Source of the DNA: Posidonia oceanica
Taxonomy: Eukaryota; Streptophyta; Magnoliopsida; Alismatales; Posidoniaceae
NCBI GenBank assembly: GCA_037176725.1
Contig: JAZBRS010000049.1
Location: 35,890,001 to 35,954,000, forward strand
Length of the DNA stretch: 64,000 nt
Reading direction: 5' to 3'
Part shown: positions 9,986 through 21,588 of the stretch, in pieces
Layout of the letters: each line of letters starts with the position of its first letter
Position numbering within the stretch: position 1 is the first letter of the stretch
The notes under the pieces: model-generated
What the model was told of the DNA's origin: nothing
What the model saw: the letters and a program-made list of their open reading frames with translations, nothing else
Database searches by the model: none
Program-made: the position numbers and the translations under genes

Positions 9986-12853
9986 CTTCAGGTTTAAATT
10001 CTTTTATTTCTTGTAAAAAAACCACATATCAAACTAGTAAAAAAACACACATAGCAACATAAATCTTAGAAGTTGTTCTTATTATTAAAGTACGAAAAAC
10101 AACATCAATGAGATCTCAAAATTCAATGCCCTGTGCAACCATAGCGTCCTAATTACGAGTCTCACTTAAACATCATCCTCACTTGTGGCCCAACCACGAA
10201 GCCCCTAGCAATTGCGGAACCACTTTGACTGGAAGACCTGTGGGAAAAACCATTATTCAACATAGTTTAATATCATACAGTAAGACTTATCCAACATCAA
10301 CAACTCCCTCGTCTACAATGAGGTGCACTCTCATAGAGTTACTTCTGTCATGTTAGTAATTTGGTCATCAACTTAATTGAAACATTTTAATGGTTTATTG
10401 AGTTTTATTATTGTAGTATGCCTTCATATTTATCCGGATAATGACTCATGGGACAATAAAATGATTCTATCATGTTAGTAATTTGGTCGTCAACTAATTG
10501 AAACCTTTTAATGGTTTATTGAGTTCTATTAAATCTATAATTCCTTTATATTGATGTGGATAATAAGTCATGGGATAATAAAATGATGCTTAAGAAAATT
10601 AAACATAAGTCTAGACCACTCTACTCTAGACTTCACCTAAGAAATCAAACACACATCACCTTACATCTAGGCCTTTTTTCAATTCATGTTGGTACTTGAA
10701 ACTTTATTATGATTAAGTTAGCCAAAATTATTGGAAAATAAAAATATTATTTGAAGGTAGTAGATATGTAAGTAGGTTGATCCATCAAACTTGAAAATTT
10801 TACATGCCTATTTTTTAAATATTAGTCAGCCATGTCCCTTGACTTTGTTCTTACATGAAAATAAGAAGATAATAACAAAAACATCATTAGTTATGCAAAT
10901 TTTCAAATATAGTGAAAAAACTTGAGAGCATTTATGCGGTTTATTTCGAAAATATGAAAATAAGTGACTTGGGATTTAGGCTAACTGAGGCTGTAACAAA
11001 ATGAAATTAGAATTACGTATTTAAATATTCTGGACAACATTGTGCTCTATTGTATTATAGTTATGAAATCAAGAATTTTCAAACCCGCATTCCATTTTGT
11101 ATTTGCTCATTTACACTCTCAGATTACACATATTTGCAATGGTCAAAGAACCAAACAATTAGAGGGATTGTTTATAGCATTTTATTAAATAGAACATATG
11201 CATGTCAAGATAGCACTAAGATTGCAAAAGGCCTTATGCTAAACAGAAGAAAAGTTGAAGCATTTACTAAACAGAAGAAAGTTGAAACAAGGTAGAGTGA
11301 AGGGAGAGAAAACTCACCAAAAGATGATCTGAAATATTGATTAAGAACCCAAATTGTCCATGTTTATTACCTTTAGAAAATTAAAAAAAACCAGTAAAAT
11401 TTCATACATTTTCCTTTCCCTTATTAGTGTATGAGGTATTCACTTCATGTGTGTTATCTATATAATCCAAGAGCTAAAACCAGGTTCATACAGTACAAAT
11501 ATTTAAAATTTAACCAACAAAATGATCCTTATGTGATCACTAATCATCGAACACCAAATAGGCATCCTTGCCAACGAATAATTACTGCCTACAAATCAAT
11601 GGTCTATTTCTTATTTCCATGACTCATATGCTTGCCAAATCCAATACAATTGCAGATTACCTATAATCAAAATATTTGTGTTATTGATAATGTCAAACGG
11701 GTTCTACGTAGGTTAGAAAAATGACACTGTAAATATTTGAACTTCAAATCCAAAATTAGAATCATCTTCAAGGGTACCAAATAAGAATGGAATATAACCA
11801 TCCTTATTTCTACTAAGAAGTTCACTATTGAAAAACCTTTTTCTTAACCATCCTTCGGTAATTGTATATATGTATAAGAGTGTTTTATTCCAGAATTCCA
11901 TTGACAAAAAAAAGAAAATAAATTTACCCAGTATAACTCCATCTAATATATCAATTCCAAATCTTGGGACTAAAAATAGGAATTCCGTATTCCAAGATGT
12001 TCGGATACATCTATAGGAAGAATAGGAAATTTATCCCATGCAGTCAGACCGCACGAGATTAACACTGCATTTCCACCCCCCATGTTTCTGTATCACAGCC
12101 ATGGGAAGTGACAGGTGAGGTCGGATGGCTTCTCATGAAGAATAATTACGAAGGAACAATAATAAAGATTCTAAACTTTTATGCACATCCACGTTCAATC
12201 TTTCTGAGATGAATCCGGTCCAAAGCTTTTGCTAGCATGAATTGCATTTTTTAATTCTGTTTTGAAAATGGCATATAATTATATAACTGAAAACAAACAT
12301 GTAATAGATCTAATAAAATGTATCATAAAAGATTACTAAAAAACAAAACGAAGACCATGTAGCTCAACCTTTACCAATGAAGAAAAAACACTTTTGGACT
12401 GACATCACTACAATTATGACATACAAAGTGTATCATAATTGGCAACTTTACTATAAAGGGTGAATGATTTTATGGTCATAAGTTATAGTTGGTTGTTATG
12501 GTGTCAACTCATTTTTTATAATTATATTTGTGAATTTATGATGCATTTTTCGTATCCATGCCTTCGATCTTTATTATTCATCGTTTTCGTCTTTAATGGA
12601 CTGTACTTTATATGAACCGATGAATAAGTTGCCTACGTCCTTTCCATGATCATCTTGGAGATCATTTGTAGTAAGAAATAAGTAATTAGTAGTCTCAAAT
12701 AAACCAAATGATTATTTTGAATGAACTTGATCAGAGCTTACAAATTCTCATATAACAAACTGCATATAAGAATTGATGAATAACATTGGGGTGAATGAAC
12801 GAAGATGCCCATATTGTGAAATGAGAAACTAATGTACCTATTAGAAGTAGGAA
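9986..12853. other. A/T-rich intergenic region without a recognised gene
   Basis: No ORF with recognisable domains is seen on either strand. A two-copy tandem duplication lies at 10344-10590. Confidence 0.45.
10344..10590. repeat. Two-copy tandem duplication, about 122-bp unit
   Basis: catgttagtaatttggtc begins at 10349 and again at 10471. Similarity continues through attgaaac, aatggtttattgag and the gataataaa region, with scattered substitutions and a small indel. Confidence 0.7.
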
Positions 12854-14116
12854 CTTAAGCTTCATTTGGAAGTACTTCTGGATGACTTCTGAGTGGTTAG
12901 CTTCTGGCAAACCACGAAAAAAGATAAAAACAGTTTCAAACAAGGTCTCTTCATCTCACTTCTCACAGAAACCATAACTTCTGGATGAGAGTATTTATGT
13001 GTAAACCCATGTTTTTGTAGAATCTGATTGGAAGGAACTTCTGATAGAAACTAGAAAAATAATTACACAATTACTATGTTACCCTAATTGTTTTTTTAAT
13101 TTTACAACAAAATACCATTATTATTTACGTCTTTGCCGCCAACTTTTCTTTCTCTCACCTCTCGTCTCTCTCATCACCATTTTCTTTCTCTCGTCTCTCG
13201 TTCTCTGTGATGGACAGCCCGCTGACTGCAGCAAGGGGGATGGGAGGTAGACTCCGCTGTGGGTGGGTCGCGAAGGACAATGCGGACGGCCTGTACCTAC
13301 GCATCGACATGCCAGGGCTAGGGAAGGCGGACGTGAAGGTGATGGTGGAGCAGAACACGCTGGTGATCAAGGAGGAGAGCGAGAAGGACGCCGAAGGTGA
13401 GGACAATGGGCGTGGCAAGTACAGAACCTGGTTTGACCTCCCCGCCAAGGTCTACGAGAGTGAGCAAATCAGGGTTGAGATGAAGAATGGTGTGCTCAAG
13501 GTGTTTGTTCCCAAGGTCAAGGAGAAGAATGATGCTGTCGAGGTTAACATTGAGTAGGGTTTTTGCTGGTTCTTTGGGTTTGTTTGTTGTATGTGATCTC
13601 TGAGAAAAAGAATGGTATATAGTGGTTTCTCTGCTTTGGCTGGGCTTAGGGTTTAAGAATCTTTACTCTGGTTTTGATTGTTTTCTCCTACTGAAAAGAA
13701 TGGAAAATAGTTACTCTGCTTTTGAGCCAATTCCTCTATTGTTCTTGTCTTCTGCTTGCCTAAATCAACCATCTAAGATTACATTTCTTTATACAAGTTT
13801 AAGTTATTTATCTGCATTTCGCCGTAGTGCCCATTCATGGCGACGGCAGAGGATTTCATGGTGACGGTGCAGGCAGAGGACGGCACAGTGAGATGATGAA
13901 AGGAAGAGAATGGAAGTTGTATTTGGACTTGACAATGGGCAAATATGTAATTAAACTATTTGTAGAATCTAATTTCTACCAATGGAATCTTTATTTGTCA
14001 AACAAGATTTTACAAGTAACTTAAAATCTAACTTCAATAAAAACTCTCAGAAACCAGTTTCTAGAAAAAACTCAGAATCTAACTTCTGGATTTAGGAGGT
14101 TTTAAACAGAGCCTTA
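12854..14116. mobile_element. Possible captured-gene (Pack-type) transposon around an HSP20 exon
   Basis: The G/C-rich HSP20 fragment is embedded in A/T-rich DNA with aacttctgga-type repeats on both sides (12870-13050 and 14040-14100). The ends are weakly inverted: taagcttcatttgg at about 12856 against the reverse complement of aaacagagcctta ending near 14117. The form AAGGCTCTGTTT is common at plant DNA-transposon ends. The repeats are imperfect and no target duplication is certain. Borders and class are tentative. Confidence 0.3.
13210..13557 (+). pseudogene. HSP20 alpha-crystallin domain fragment, organellar small heat-shock protein type
   Basis: The 115-codon open frame encodes the alpha-crystallin domain of a plant small heat-shock protein of the mitochondrial/plastid class. 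The signatures are GWVAKDNADGLYLRIDMPG, then VKVMVEQNTLVIKEE, and the C-terminal MKNGVLKVFVPKVKE. Family members are about 210-240 aa, with a transit peptide and N-terminal arm encoded before an intron; both are missing here. The fragment therefore matches the second exon only. The ATG at 13210 follows a pyrimidine-rich stretch and gives a short artificial N terminus. The reading frame is intact, so the capture is fairly recent or the ORF is maintained. It lacks the N-terminal oligomerisation arm and any targeting signal, so normal chaperone function is doubtful. Confidence 0.8.
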
Positions 14117-14835
14117 GACTACGACTGGAAATTACATTTTGATTTTCTATTAAGGCTTTCATATTCAGAGGCAAAAGGAAAACTTCCATGAAAATCATCT
14201 TATTATACCTAATTGTACCTTAAAATACATGGAATACAACTATAAAAAGATGTTTGAGTGGAAAAAAAAATAAAAAACTAAAAACTGTAAAATGAACCAG
14301 ATTCTTAAAGAAATGCATACCTTTTTCATGGAATTCTACTTCCAAATCAGAGTGCATTTAAGACAATTAGCCACTCTAGAAGTAGGAGCCAATAGACGTC
14401 TATCAAGAGCTTAGTCTTCATTTTAGTATACTGAAATCATGAAATCAGACACCACTACATCAGGATACAAAAAATATTCGAGCCAACCATTGAACACAGA
14501 TGATTGGGAGAACAATCTGAACAACATGTTTAATGAACCAGTAATTATGTAATATCTTTTACATCCACCAGTTCAATATATTGCTCTACTTTAAATGAAG
14601 TGAAGCGCAACTCCCTTTTGTAAGTTTACTTAAGGAATTCTGAATAGCAAAAAAAAAGAAGTTAGTAGATGTGTCAGGTAATCAAATAAAGGAAATAATT
14701 ATTAATGGCCTAAAGCACAACTTATACAACATTTGTAAATAGTGAACCTTTTTACATTAACGAAATTTTTTCATACTTAACACTGCATGATATTTATAAT
14801 TAACTATTCTTTGTTCAGAAATATATATATATATA
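14117..14835. other. Intergenic region before the MULE
   Basis: A/T-rich sequence with no recognisable gene. It ends in a (TA)n run at 14821-14835 that abuts the left terminus of the giant MULE. Confidence 0.5.
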
Positions 14836-15470
14836 GACAAATTTTCTAGTAGGACACGACCTTAAATAGCTTAAGTAGGACCTTCAATCTAGACTGTTTG
14901 ATCTGTTTCTGACAGTTTTGGTTATTTTGAGTTTAGTAATTATTTTATTAATTTTTCATATTGTATTGTTGAATCTATCGCATGAAACTAGCAACAAACG
15001 TGGGTAACTGTTTTCAATTTTTTTTTTTTAGAAATAATTTGATTTAATATCCTCGAATTTTCGAGAACCAGTTATGGAAGTTTTGAAACCGTGTTGGTTG
15101 GTTGATTTGATAACACGTATCTCACAGCAACACATACTACCATCTCCCTCTCTCGCTTCTTCGCCGTATACCGCATCATCCGCTCCGTCCGCTTCTCCAC
15201 CGACGACTCCCCCAACTCCATCCCCCTCGCCCGACCCGCGTCCAACACTCCGCCGCCGCCGCCGTCCCATCCGACCCCCTCCCCTATTTCGGCATCAGCA
15301 ATTCTCTCCAGGAGAGGGCAAAGGACATCCTGATCGTCGTCGTGGGGCTGCTGTTCGAAGTTGGATAAAAGAAGCAAAATAGGATTTGATTTACTTTCCA
15401 GATTTGGCTAGATGTCATGCTAGATTTTGAGATTTACATAAGAACCTAATACTGCATCTTGAACTTCTTT
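14836..15470 (+). repeat. Left terminal inverted repeat of the giant MULE (635 bp)
   Basis: It matches the reverse complement of 29902-30727 from the terminus through to the inner end gaacttctt (15461-15469). The G/C-rich middle (15140-15350) contains one copy of the unit that is tandemly repeated in the right TIR, plus a (CCG)n stretch around 15245-15275 that the right TIR lacks. Confidence 0.85.
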
Positions 15471-16165
15471 GCTTCAACAATTTTCGCATAAAAATTGAAT
15501 TTGAATTAAATAGATGAATAATTGAAGATGTGTGTACCAAGTGGTAAGACATTGTTTGGAAACCCTTTTGGGATTAGAGATTCTATTGTTTCCCCTTGGA
15601 TGATTGATGTAACATTCGTAATTACTATTTTATTACTATATACACATATACAAACAATAGTATATATATAAGTTTCTATTTGTTTCTAGTAAATATTGAT
15701 TGAATCAATGTAAAAAATGATACATTCTAATCTAATTTTTAAAATATGTTATAAAAATACTTGATCAAAATTCAATTATCTAGTGTGCATGTATCAGTAA
15801 TCATTTTTTCAGTAATTACTATTTTTTTATAGTATGCATGGTTCAGTAATTACTGTGTTATAAATGTATTGTTATTACTGAATTATGCATGTATCATTAC
15901 TTTTTGGTTCTAAATTACGCACTCTAGTAAATTACGGATTTTAAATCTTTTAAATTTCGTAATAACCTTCAGTATGGGGATTCAATTTCTAGAATGCGAT
16001 ATTCGCAATTATGATTTTTTTTTAATTAAAGGATTTTACAACTCAGTAGTAACATTTTTGTTTTATTTAAGTAATTACTATTTTGTATGTTGATATTGTA
16101 GTTTTTATTTCTAGTAATTAAGATTGTAATAGATCCGTTTTTGTTTATGTTCTTTATTTCTCAGG

Positions 16166-18742
16166 ATGAAAAAAAAAAGAAAAGCTGTAGTTGTAGTTGA
16201 TGAATGTTTAGTTAGTAGTGAAAGTTTACAAGACAATACCATTGAAATTTATCAAGATAGTGATAAACCTTATGTTAGCAAGACATTTGAGAATTTGAAA
16301 GATGTGAAGAATTTTTATTTGTCTTATGGTGGTCGAGTTGACTTCTTTGTTCGTTCTCATACCACGAAGTTTCGATTAAACAAGAATACTAAGCAGAAGT
16401 TTTGTTCGCAAAAGTTATATGTATATTCTAAGGAAGAATTCTACAAGAATGTTGATGAAGGTCATAATGAGAAAATTATTGTTAAATATAAGAGAAAGAT
16501 TGCTCTTACAAGGGTTAGCTGTCAGGCAAAGATAAAAGTTCAGCTAGATACAAATTATGAAAAATAGGTAGTGGTTGAATTTGTTGAGGATAATAATTAC
16601 CAACTTGTATCCCCGTCGAAGTTGCATTATTTGTCTATAAATAGGTCTATTTCAGTTGCCAAATGATTGAAATTAGAAGATTTACAAACCTTTAGCCTAC
16701 GAATATTTCGGCAAATTAATGTTTTGAGCCAACAATCGGGTGGGTACAATAAGATGGGATCTACTGAAAGGGATATTCGTAACTTTCAGCGAAATTATAG
16801 AAAAGAAACAAATGATTATGATGTTCAATTTGTCTTAGATCATTTCCAACTGCAAAAGGATGCTGATGATAGATTGTTTTATGCAGTAGAGAAAGATGAT
16901 CATGGACGATTGAGATATTGTTTTTTGTTTGATGCTATATCTAGACAGGATTTCGAGATATTTGGTGATGCAGTTACTTTTGATACTACATATCAAACTA
17001 ATACTTATTGTTTAGTATTTGCTGTTTTTTATAGTGTTAACCATCATTGAAAAACCACAAGTTTTGATTGTGCATTTATATCAAATGAATCTCAGTCGAC
17101 ATTTGAATGGGTCTTTTCTAAATTTATTAAATATATGCGTCAAGCAACCCCAGCAATCATTACAGATTAGGATCCAGCAATGAATGCAGTAATTACTAAA
17201 ATTTTTTCTTGTACTGTGCATAAGTTTTGTGCATGACATATTATACATAAAATTTGTGATAAGCTTGGTGGTATTGCTACAAAATTTGATGCCATTTCTG
17301 AATTCAATTCAATAGTATATGATTCAGAATTTTCTGATGAATTTGAGGAAAGATGGAATGCATGCATTGAGAAGCATAATATGACCAAGAACAAGTGGTT
17401 GTCTATTTATAACATTAAAGAAAAGTAGGTACCAACTTATACAACAAACTCATTCTTTGCTAGCATGACAACACAAAGAAGTGAAAGTTTACATGCTTTC
17501 ATTCAAAGTGTAATATCTCACCACAGTTCTTTACTAGAGTTTGTGACTCGTTATGAGGATTGTTTAAAGAAGCAACGTGAAACAGAGAATATTTGTGATT
17601 TTGAGTCGAAACACAAAAATGTCAAGTTGTGTAGTGGTATTCCAATAGAGGAACAGATTCATGGTTTGTATACAAGGAGAATGTTCAATTTCTTCCAAGA
17701 AGAATTGAATCGAAGCTTTATGTATAATGTATATCCTTTCAAAGCAAATAATCCACATGCTGAGGTAAACTTTCTAGTATTTCTACCATATTATGCATGA
17801 ATATTGTGTTAATACGTTACTAAATTCCTTATTAGAGATATTTTTTCACTTTTATGTACTGTTGTAATAATTACAGAATTTTCGTTTTTATAGGGAAAGG
17901 ACACATTTATAGTATCGAAGAAGGGTGATGACGACAATTGCAGGCTTGTTTTTTCTGAATCAGATAAGACAAAGTCGAAATGCAGTTGTTGTATATTTGA
18001 ATTCAAAGACTACTCATGCAGACATTTGATTGTCTTCATGATATATTTCAAAATTAATCTCCTATCAGAGCATATTATTTTGAAGAGATGGTTTCATTCT
18101 ATTAAGGATGGTATAAAATTGGACATATACTTAAACAATAATAGTTTGAGTAAAGGTTCTCAATCCATGGAAGTCATGGAGTTGGGGAAACAAGTTGCTA
18201 ACCATGTTGTTCATGGTAAGGAGTTCTATAAATATGCCAAGCAACACATGAAGCTGATGATAAAGGAGATGGATAAGATACAAATTTCCGCAATTATTAA
18301 GTTGAACGATCATAGCAAGAGATCAGAACATCGTTCAATTACTCGATCTTTCACTCATAACATTAGACCTTCTACAGACTTAATTATTTTACCTCATTTG
18401 CATGTCAAAACCAAAGGAAATGGTAAAAATAATAGGCCTAAGGGTGAAGGTGTGCCACGCATTCAATCTGATCCAGAGAAGCGTGCGAAAGGAAAGCAAT
18501 GTAAGACATGTGGAAAACACAATATTAACCATAATTCTAGAAATTATCTTGACAAAAGCATAGGTTTGTCAAATGTTTCATTAAGATATTTAATTGTTTT
18601 TCGTGTCTATTGTATTTATTTTGAATCAATTCATATTTTTGACAATTTTGTTTGTATCATGTTTCGCAGTGTTGGACCTAAAGAAGAAGGCACAAGCAAT
18701 GGCTCACGGACGGATAATAGTGATTTGCAACATTCTAATTAA
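16166..18742 (+). pseudogene. FAR1-type MULE transposase (FAR1 domain, DDE core, SWIM, zinc knuckle), six in-frame stops
   Basis: The transposase cuts and joins the element ends in the nucleus. One frame runs from the ATG at 16166 to 17764. It begins with a FAR1-like DNA-binding region (KTFENLKDVKNFYLSYGGRV at about codon 37). The MULE core follows, with catalytic-site-like Asp at codon 273 (VTFDTTYQTN) and Asp at codon 334 (ITD before DPAMNA). An intron (17765-17893) separates a SWIM zinc finger (CSCCIFEFKDYSCRHLIVFM, near 17980-18040) and a terminal zinc knuckle whose last Cys is Tyr (CKTCGKHNINHNSRNY). A possible second intron is 18564-18669; that stretch can also be read through. The premature stops are at 16565, 16664, 17048, 17168, 17234 and 17426. 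There are no frameshifts up to 17764. The FAR1/FHY3 transcription factors derive from this family, but the stops and TIR context identify a transposon. Confidence 0.85.
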
Positions 18743-18885
18743 TTTCATTTATTTCAAACAAACTTTAATTTAGCAAATTCTTTATTCATAGTTGTTTTTG
18801 TAGACTTTTTATGTAAATTAAGTTTTATAATATATGATGGTAATTGCAGTGTAGCATGTATTTTTTGTCTACAATATGATATTGA

Positions 18886-19165
18886 ACTGAGTAAGAATCA
18901 TTGATGTATTTATCATGATAATAGTATAGAAGAATATCAAGGTTTACAATCGATAAATTACTGAATGTAACAGTGATTTATGAAAAATAATTACTGAAAT
19001 ATGAAAACAACTAATAAAACGCAAGTTAGTAATTACTGGTGTTAGTTGTCTACTTACGGTGATATATGATTGCAAATCTGGTTGCATGTTTCAAGACATG
19101 TGATGTCATTATATTTTTGTCTACTATTCCACTCAAATAACAATTTATCACCTATATGAAGATAA
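18886..19165. repeat. Direct duplicate of 21838-22130 (ULP-gene 3' segment)
   Basis: Both segments start with gaactgagtaag and share tcattgatgtatttatc, ttactgaatgtaac, a GTAATTAC-rich part, ctacttacggtgatatatga and tccactattc-type sequence, in the same order and orientation. The duplicated part includes an exon of the minus-strand second gene with its donor (gtaagtag on -). The first copy is decayed. Confidence 0.75.
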
Positions 19166-19386
19166 TTACAGTATTATTTCTTCCATTTATTTCTTCCATA
19201 ATCTCACTTCTTAATTTTCTTCAATTGTAAATCGACTGTCATTTATTGTTTATCATCAGTAATTTACTGAATGTAATAGTGACAAATGAAAAGTAATTAC
19301 TAAAATGTGATAATAACTAATAAAACGCAATCTCGTAATTACTGATGTACATAAATTCAGTACATACAAATATTATATATAACACA

Positions 19387-19470
19387 CAGCATTCTGCTAT
19401 TATTAGGTTATTATATGTTAATGCAACACAGCATTCTGCTGTTATTAGATTATTATATGTTAATGCAGCC
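19387..19470. repeat. Two-copy 42-bp tandem repeat
   Basis: cagcattctgct followed by ttattatatgttaatgca begins at 19387 and again at 19429, with two or three substitutions. Confidence 0.75.
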
Positions 19471-20343
19471 AAACATAAGCCAATGCATTGTAAGCCAATG
19501 TATGTAACATTTAAGAGAGGTTAAGTAAATAACGACATGGATATATCAGCAGAACAAAAAACTTGATGAAAAACGACTGGTTTAGTCACTAGGGTAAATT
19601 GAGGCACAATTGGACCTTATAGTCTTAAAATAAATAATGCAAAGGATGACTATCTACACTGGGAAAGAGAACATAATTATGTTTAGTGAGAATAATTTAA
19701 TTTCCAGTGACACACCTAACATAGGGAACTATTTAATGTTAGACGAACAACAAACGAAAAAAAATTTTCACTTAAAAGAAGTCAATGGCTCAACAGTACA
19801 TCAGACAGACAAAAAAAGGAACTTTGAATAGTCTAATTGTGTTTAAAAAAGATGGGGAAAACCTTAAATGTTACTATTTCTTTTTCCACAGTAGAAAAGA
19901 GCTTGGATAAAGAGGTCCAGGGCACGGGAAATTTTTAGGCAATAAATATTGAGGTGCTTCAAGTTATTTTATATAAAACGTAATTCAGAGGTTTTTTTCC
20001 CTTTCGTTACAGTAAACAATCCCCAAGTGTAACACTAACAAAATCTCAAAATGGTCCTCCTTATCGTTGACACAAAATAAAATTAGGCAAAGTGTCGGTC
20101 CTTTTTTGAACAATAAAGCGAGATATCATTTCGTTAAAAACCAAAAGAAAAACGAACAGGAACAAGAAAAAAACGGGTCTATCCATCATATAGGCTTAAA
20201 TATATGTACGCCCGAGGGCAATGAATGCCATGCCATGATGAGTGCTTTAATATATGCTTAAATACCATGATGCATGATAGAAACAAAACCATGCAAGTGG
20301 GAAAAATGGCCTAATAGAACAAAATCGACATACTGAAATAAAA

Positions 20344-20560
20344 CGGTCTACCGAATTGTCCGATACTAGACACAAAACAGAGAACCCGGTCGACCATACA
20401 AAAACGATAGGCCAAGTCAAGGAAATTCGACCGATCGGTCCAAAACGGTCAACCGAATCAAGGAATATCGGTCGACCGTTTTGTATCGATCGACCGAACC
20501 AAGGACTTCTGAGGAGGCCTCAGGGTACATTTCGGTCGAACGGTCGACCGAACAAACCGA
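20344..20560. repeat. Cluster of cggtcgaccg palindromes
   Basis: Perfect cggtcgaccg occurs at 20469-20478 and 20541-20550. Degenerate forms (ccggtcgacca, gaccgatcggtc, acggtcaaccg, gatcgaccg, cggtcgaac) fill the rest of a roughly 215-bp stretch. It is CpG-rich in an otherwise A/T-rich element. Confidence 0.65.
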
Positions 20561-21588
20561 GAAAACTACAATGAAGAAGAAATCGCCGGAGGAAAACAAA
20601 CGAATCTATGCAAACAATGATCGGTAAAACAAGAAGGAATACCCACGACCAAAACAAGACAAACTGGATGCAAAATGGTGGAGTGGATCGATCCACCCAC
20701 CTCCATGCCACATCGCCGGAAACCAGTGGATTCGCCGGTCACCGCAAGGGTTGGGAACTCGCAAAGCACGGTTGTGGTTCATTGTGGAGGCTAGAGGAGA
20801 CCCAGAGGATGCCATGGATGCAAATGCAGCAATAAAAGAAAAACGAACAGGAACAAGCCAGCATATAGTCTCCAAAGAGAAACACAAAAAGTTTACAACA
20901 TGTAACACAAAGAAACAAAAACAAACAAAACAAGAGAGAGTATCTTAAGCCTCATCCATCAAATTGCAACTAAAATCTCCAGCCATGCAGCTAGGCAGAG
21001 TCTGGTTCTGATAATTGATAAGCTTTTAATCCATGAAATCACTAACTGTGCTAAATGATTGAGCTGCAGTTTTTCCACTGCTAATCAATGTTCTTTTGGT
21101 AGGTTCCCTACGAATACAAATTCGTCAAAGGACATCAAGTTCTGAAAAAGATTTTATACTCTGTAAATCCATTCAGCCAAACCCATAAAATGATTACTTC
21201 TGTAGACAACGTAATAAATTTTGTTTAACTCTAATTGATAAAAATTCTGTCATTGCCGATCATTTTCAATTCCTGTCTTCTTCAAGATTTCTACAACCAT
21301 CTCTGTTCGTATTCTCGACATGTTTGATCTCCAAAATGTAAAAGGCTTCTTTAAGGCAATACACTCACATACTTTCAGAAGAAATATCCCACAGTCTAGA
21401 CTTTCTAGAACTTACTGAGAGTAATCAGAAACGAATGTAAGATACCAATCGTCAATGTCCATGATAAGATACTTTAATCTCTGAAAGAACACCTTTACCC
21501 ACATAAATACATCATAGTTTGTAGTTTGTTAGTATATAATGTAATTTGTATTTATATATTTCAATCATAGTATACACAATAATACTGA

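Larger units (their letters stand above)
18743..21588. other. MULE interior spacer without a recognised gene
   Basis: This spacer separates the transposase gene from the ULP1-like end of the second gene. It contains three copies of a roughly 90-bp motif-rich module (about 18955, 19258, 21910), a duplicated ULP-gene exon segment (18886-19165), a 42-bp tandem repeat (19387-19470) and a cluster of cggtcgaccg palindromes (20344-20560). The segment 19880-20960 differs in composition and may be a further unrecognised insertion. Confidence 0.5.

Noticed and set aside
15074..15382. Plus-strand ORF in the left TIR and minus-strand ORF at 30060-30491
   Set aside because: Both are the same G/C-rich TIR repeat read as protein; Ser/Pro low complexity, and the right one grows with the tandem repeat.
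16166..18742. A host FAR1/FHY3-like transcription factor gene
   Set aside because: It lies between MULE TIRs, retains the transposase-type core and has six stops; a host gene would not.
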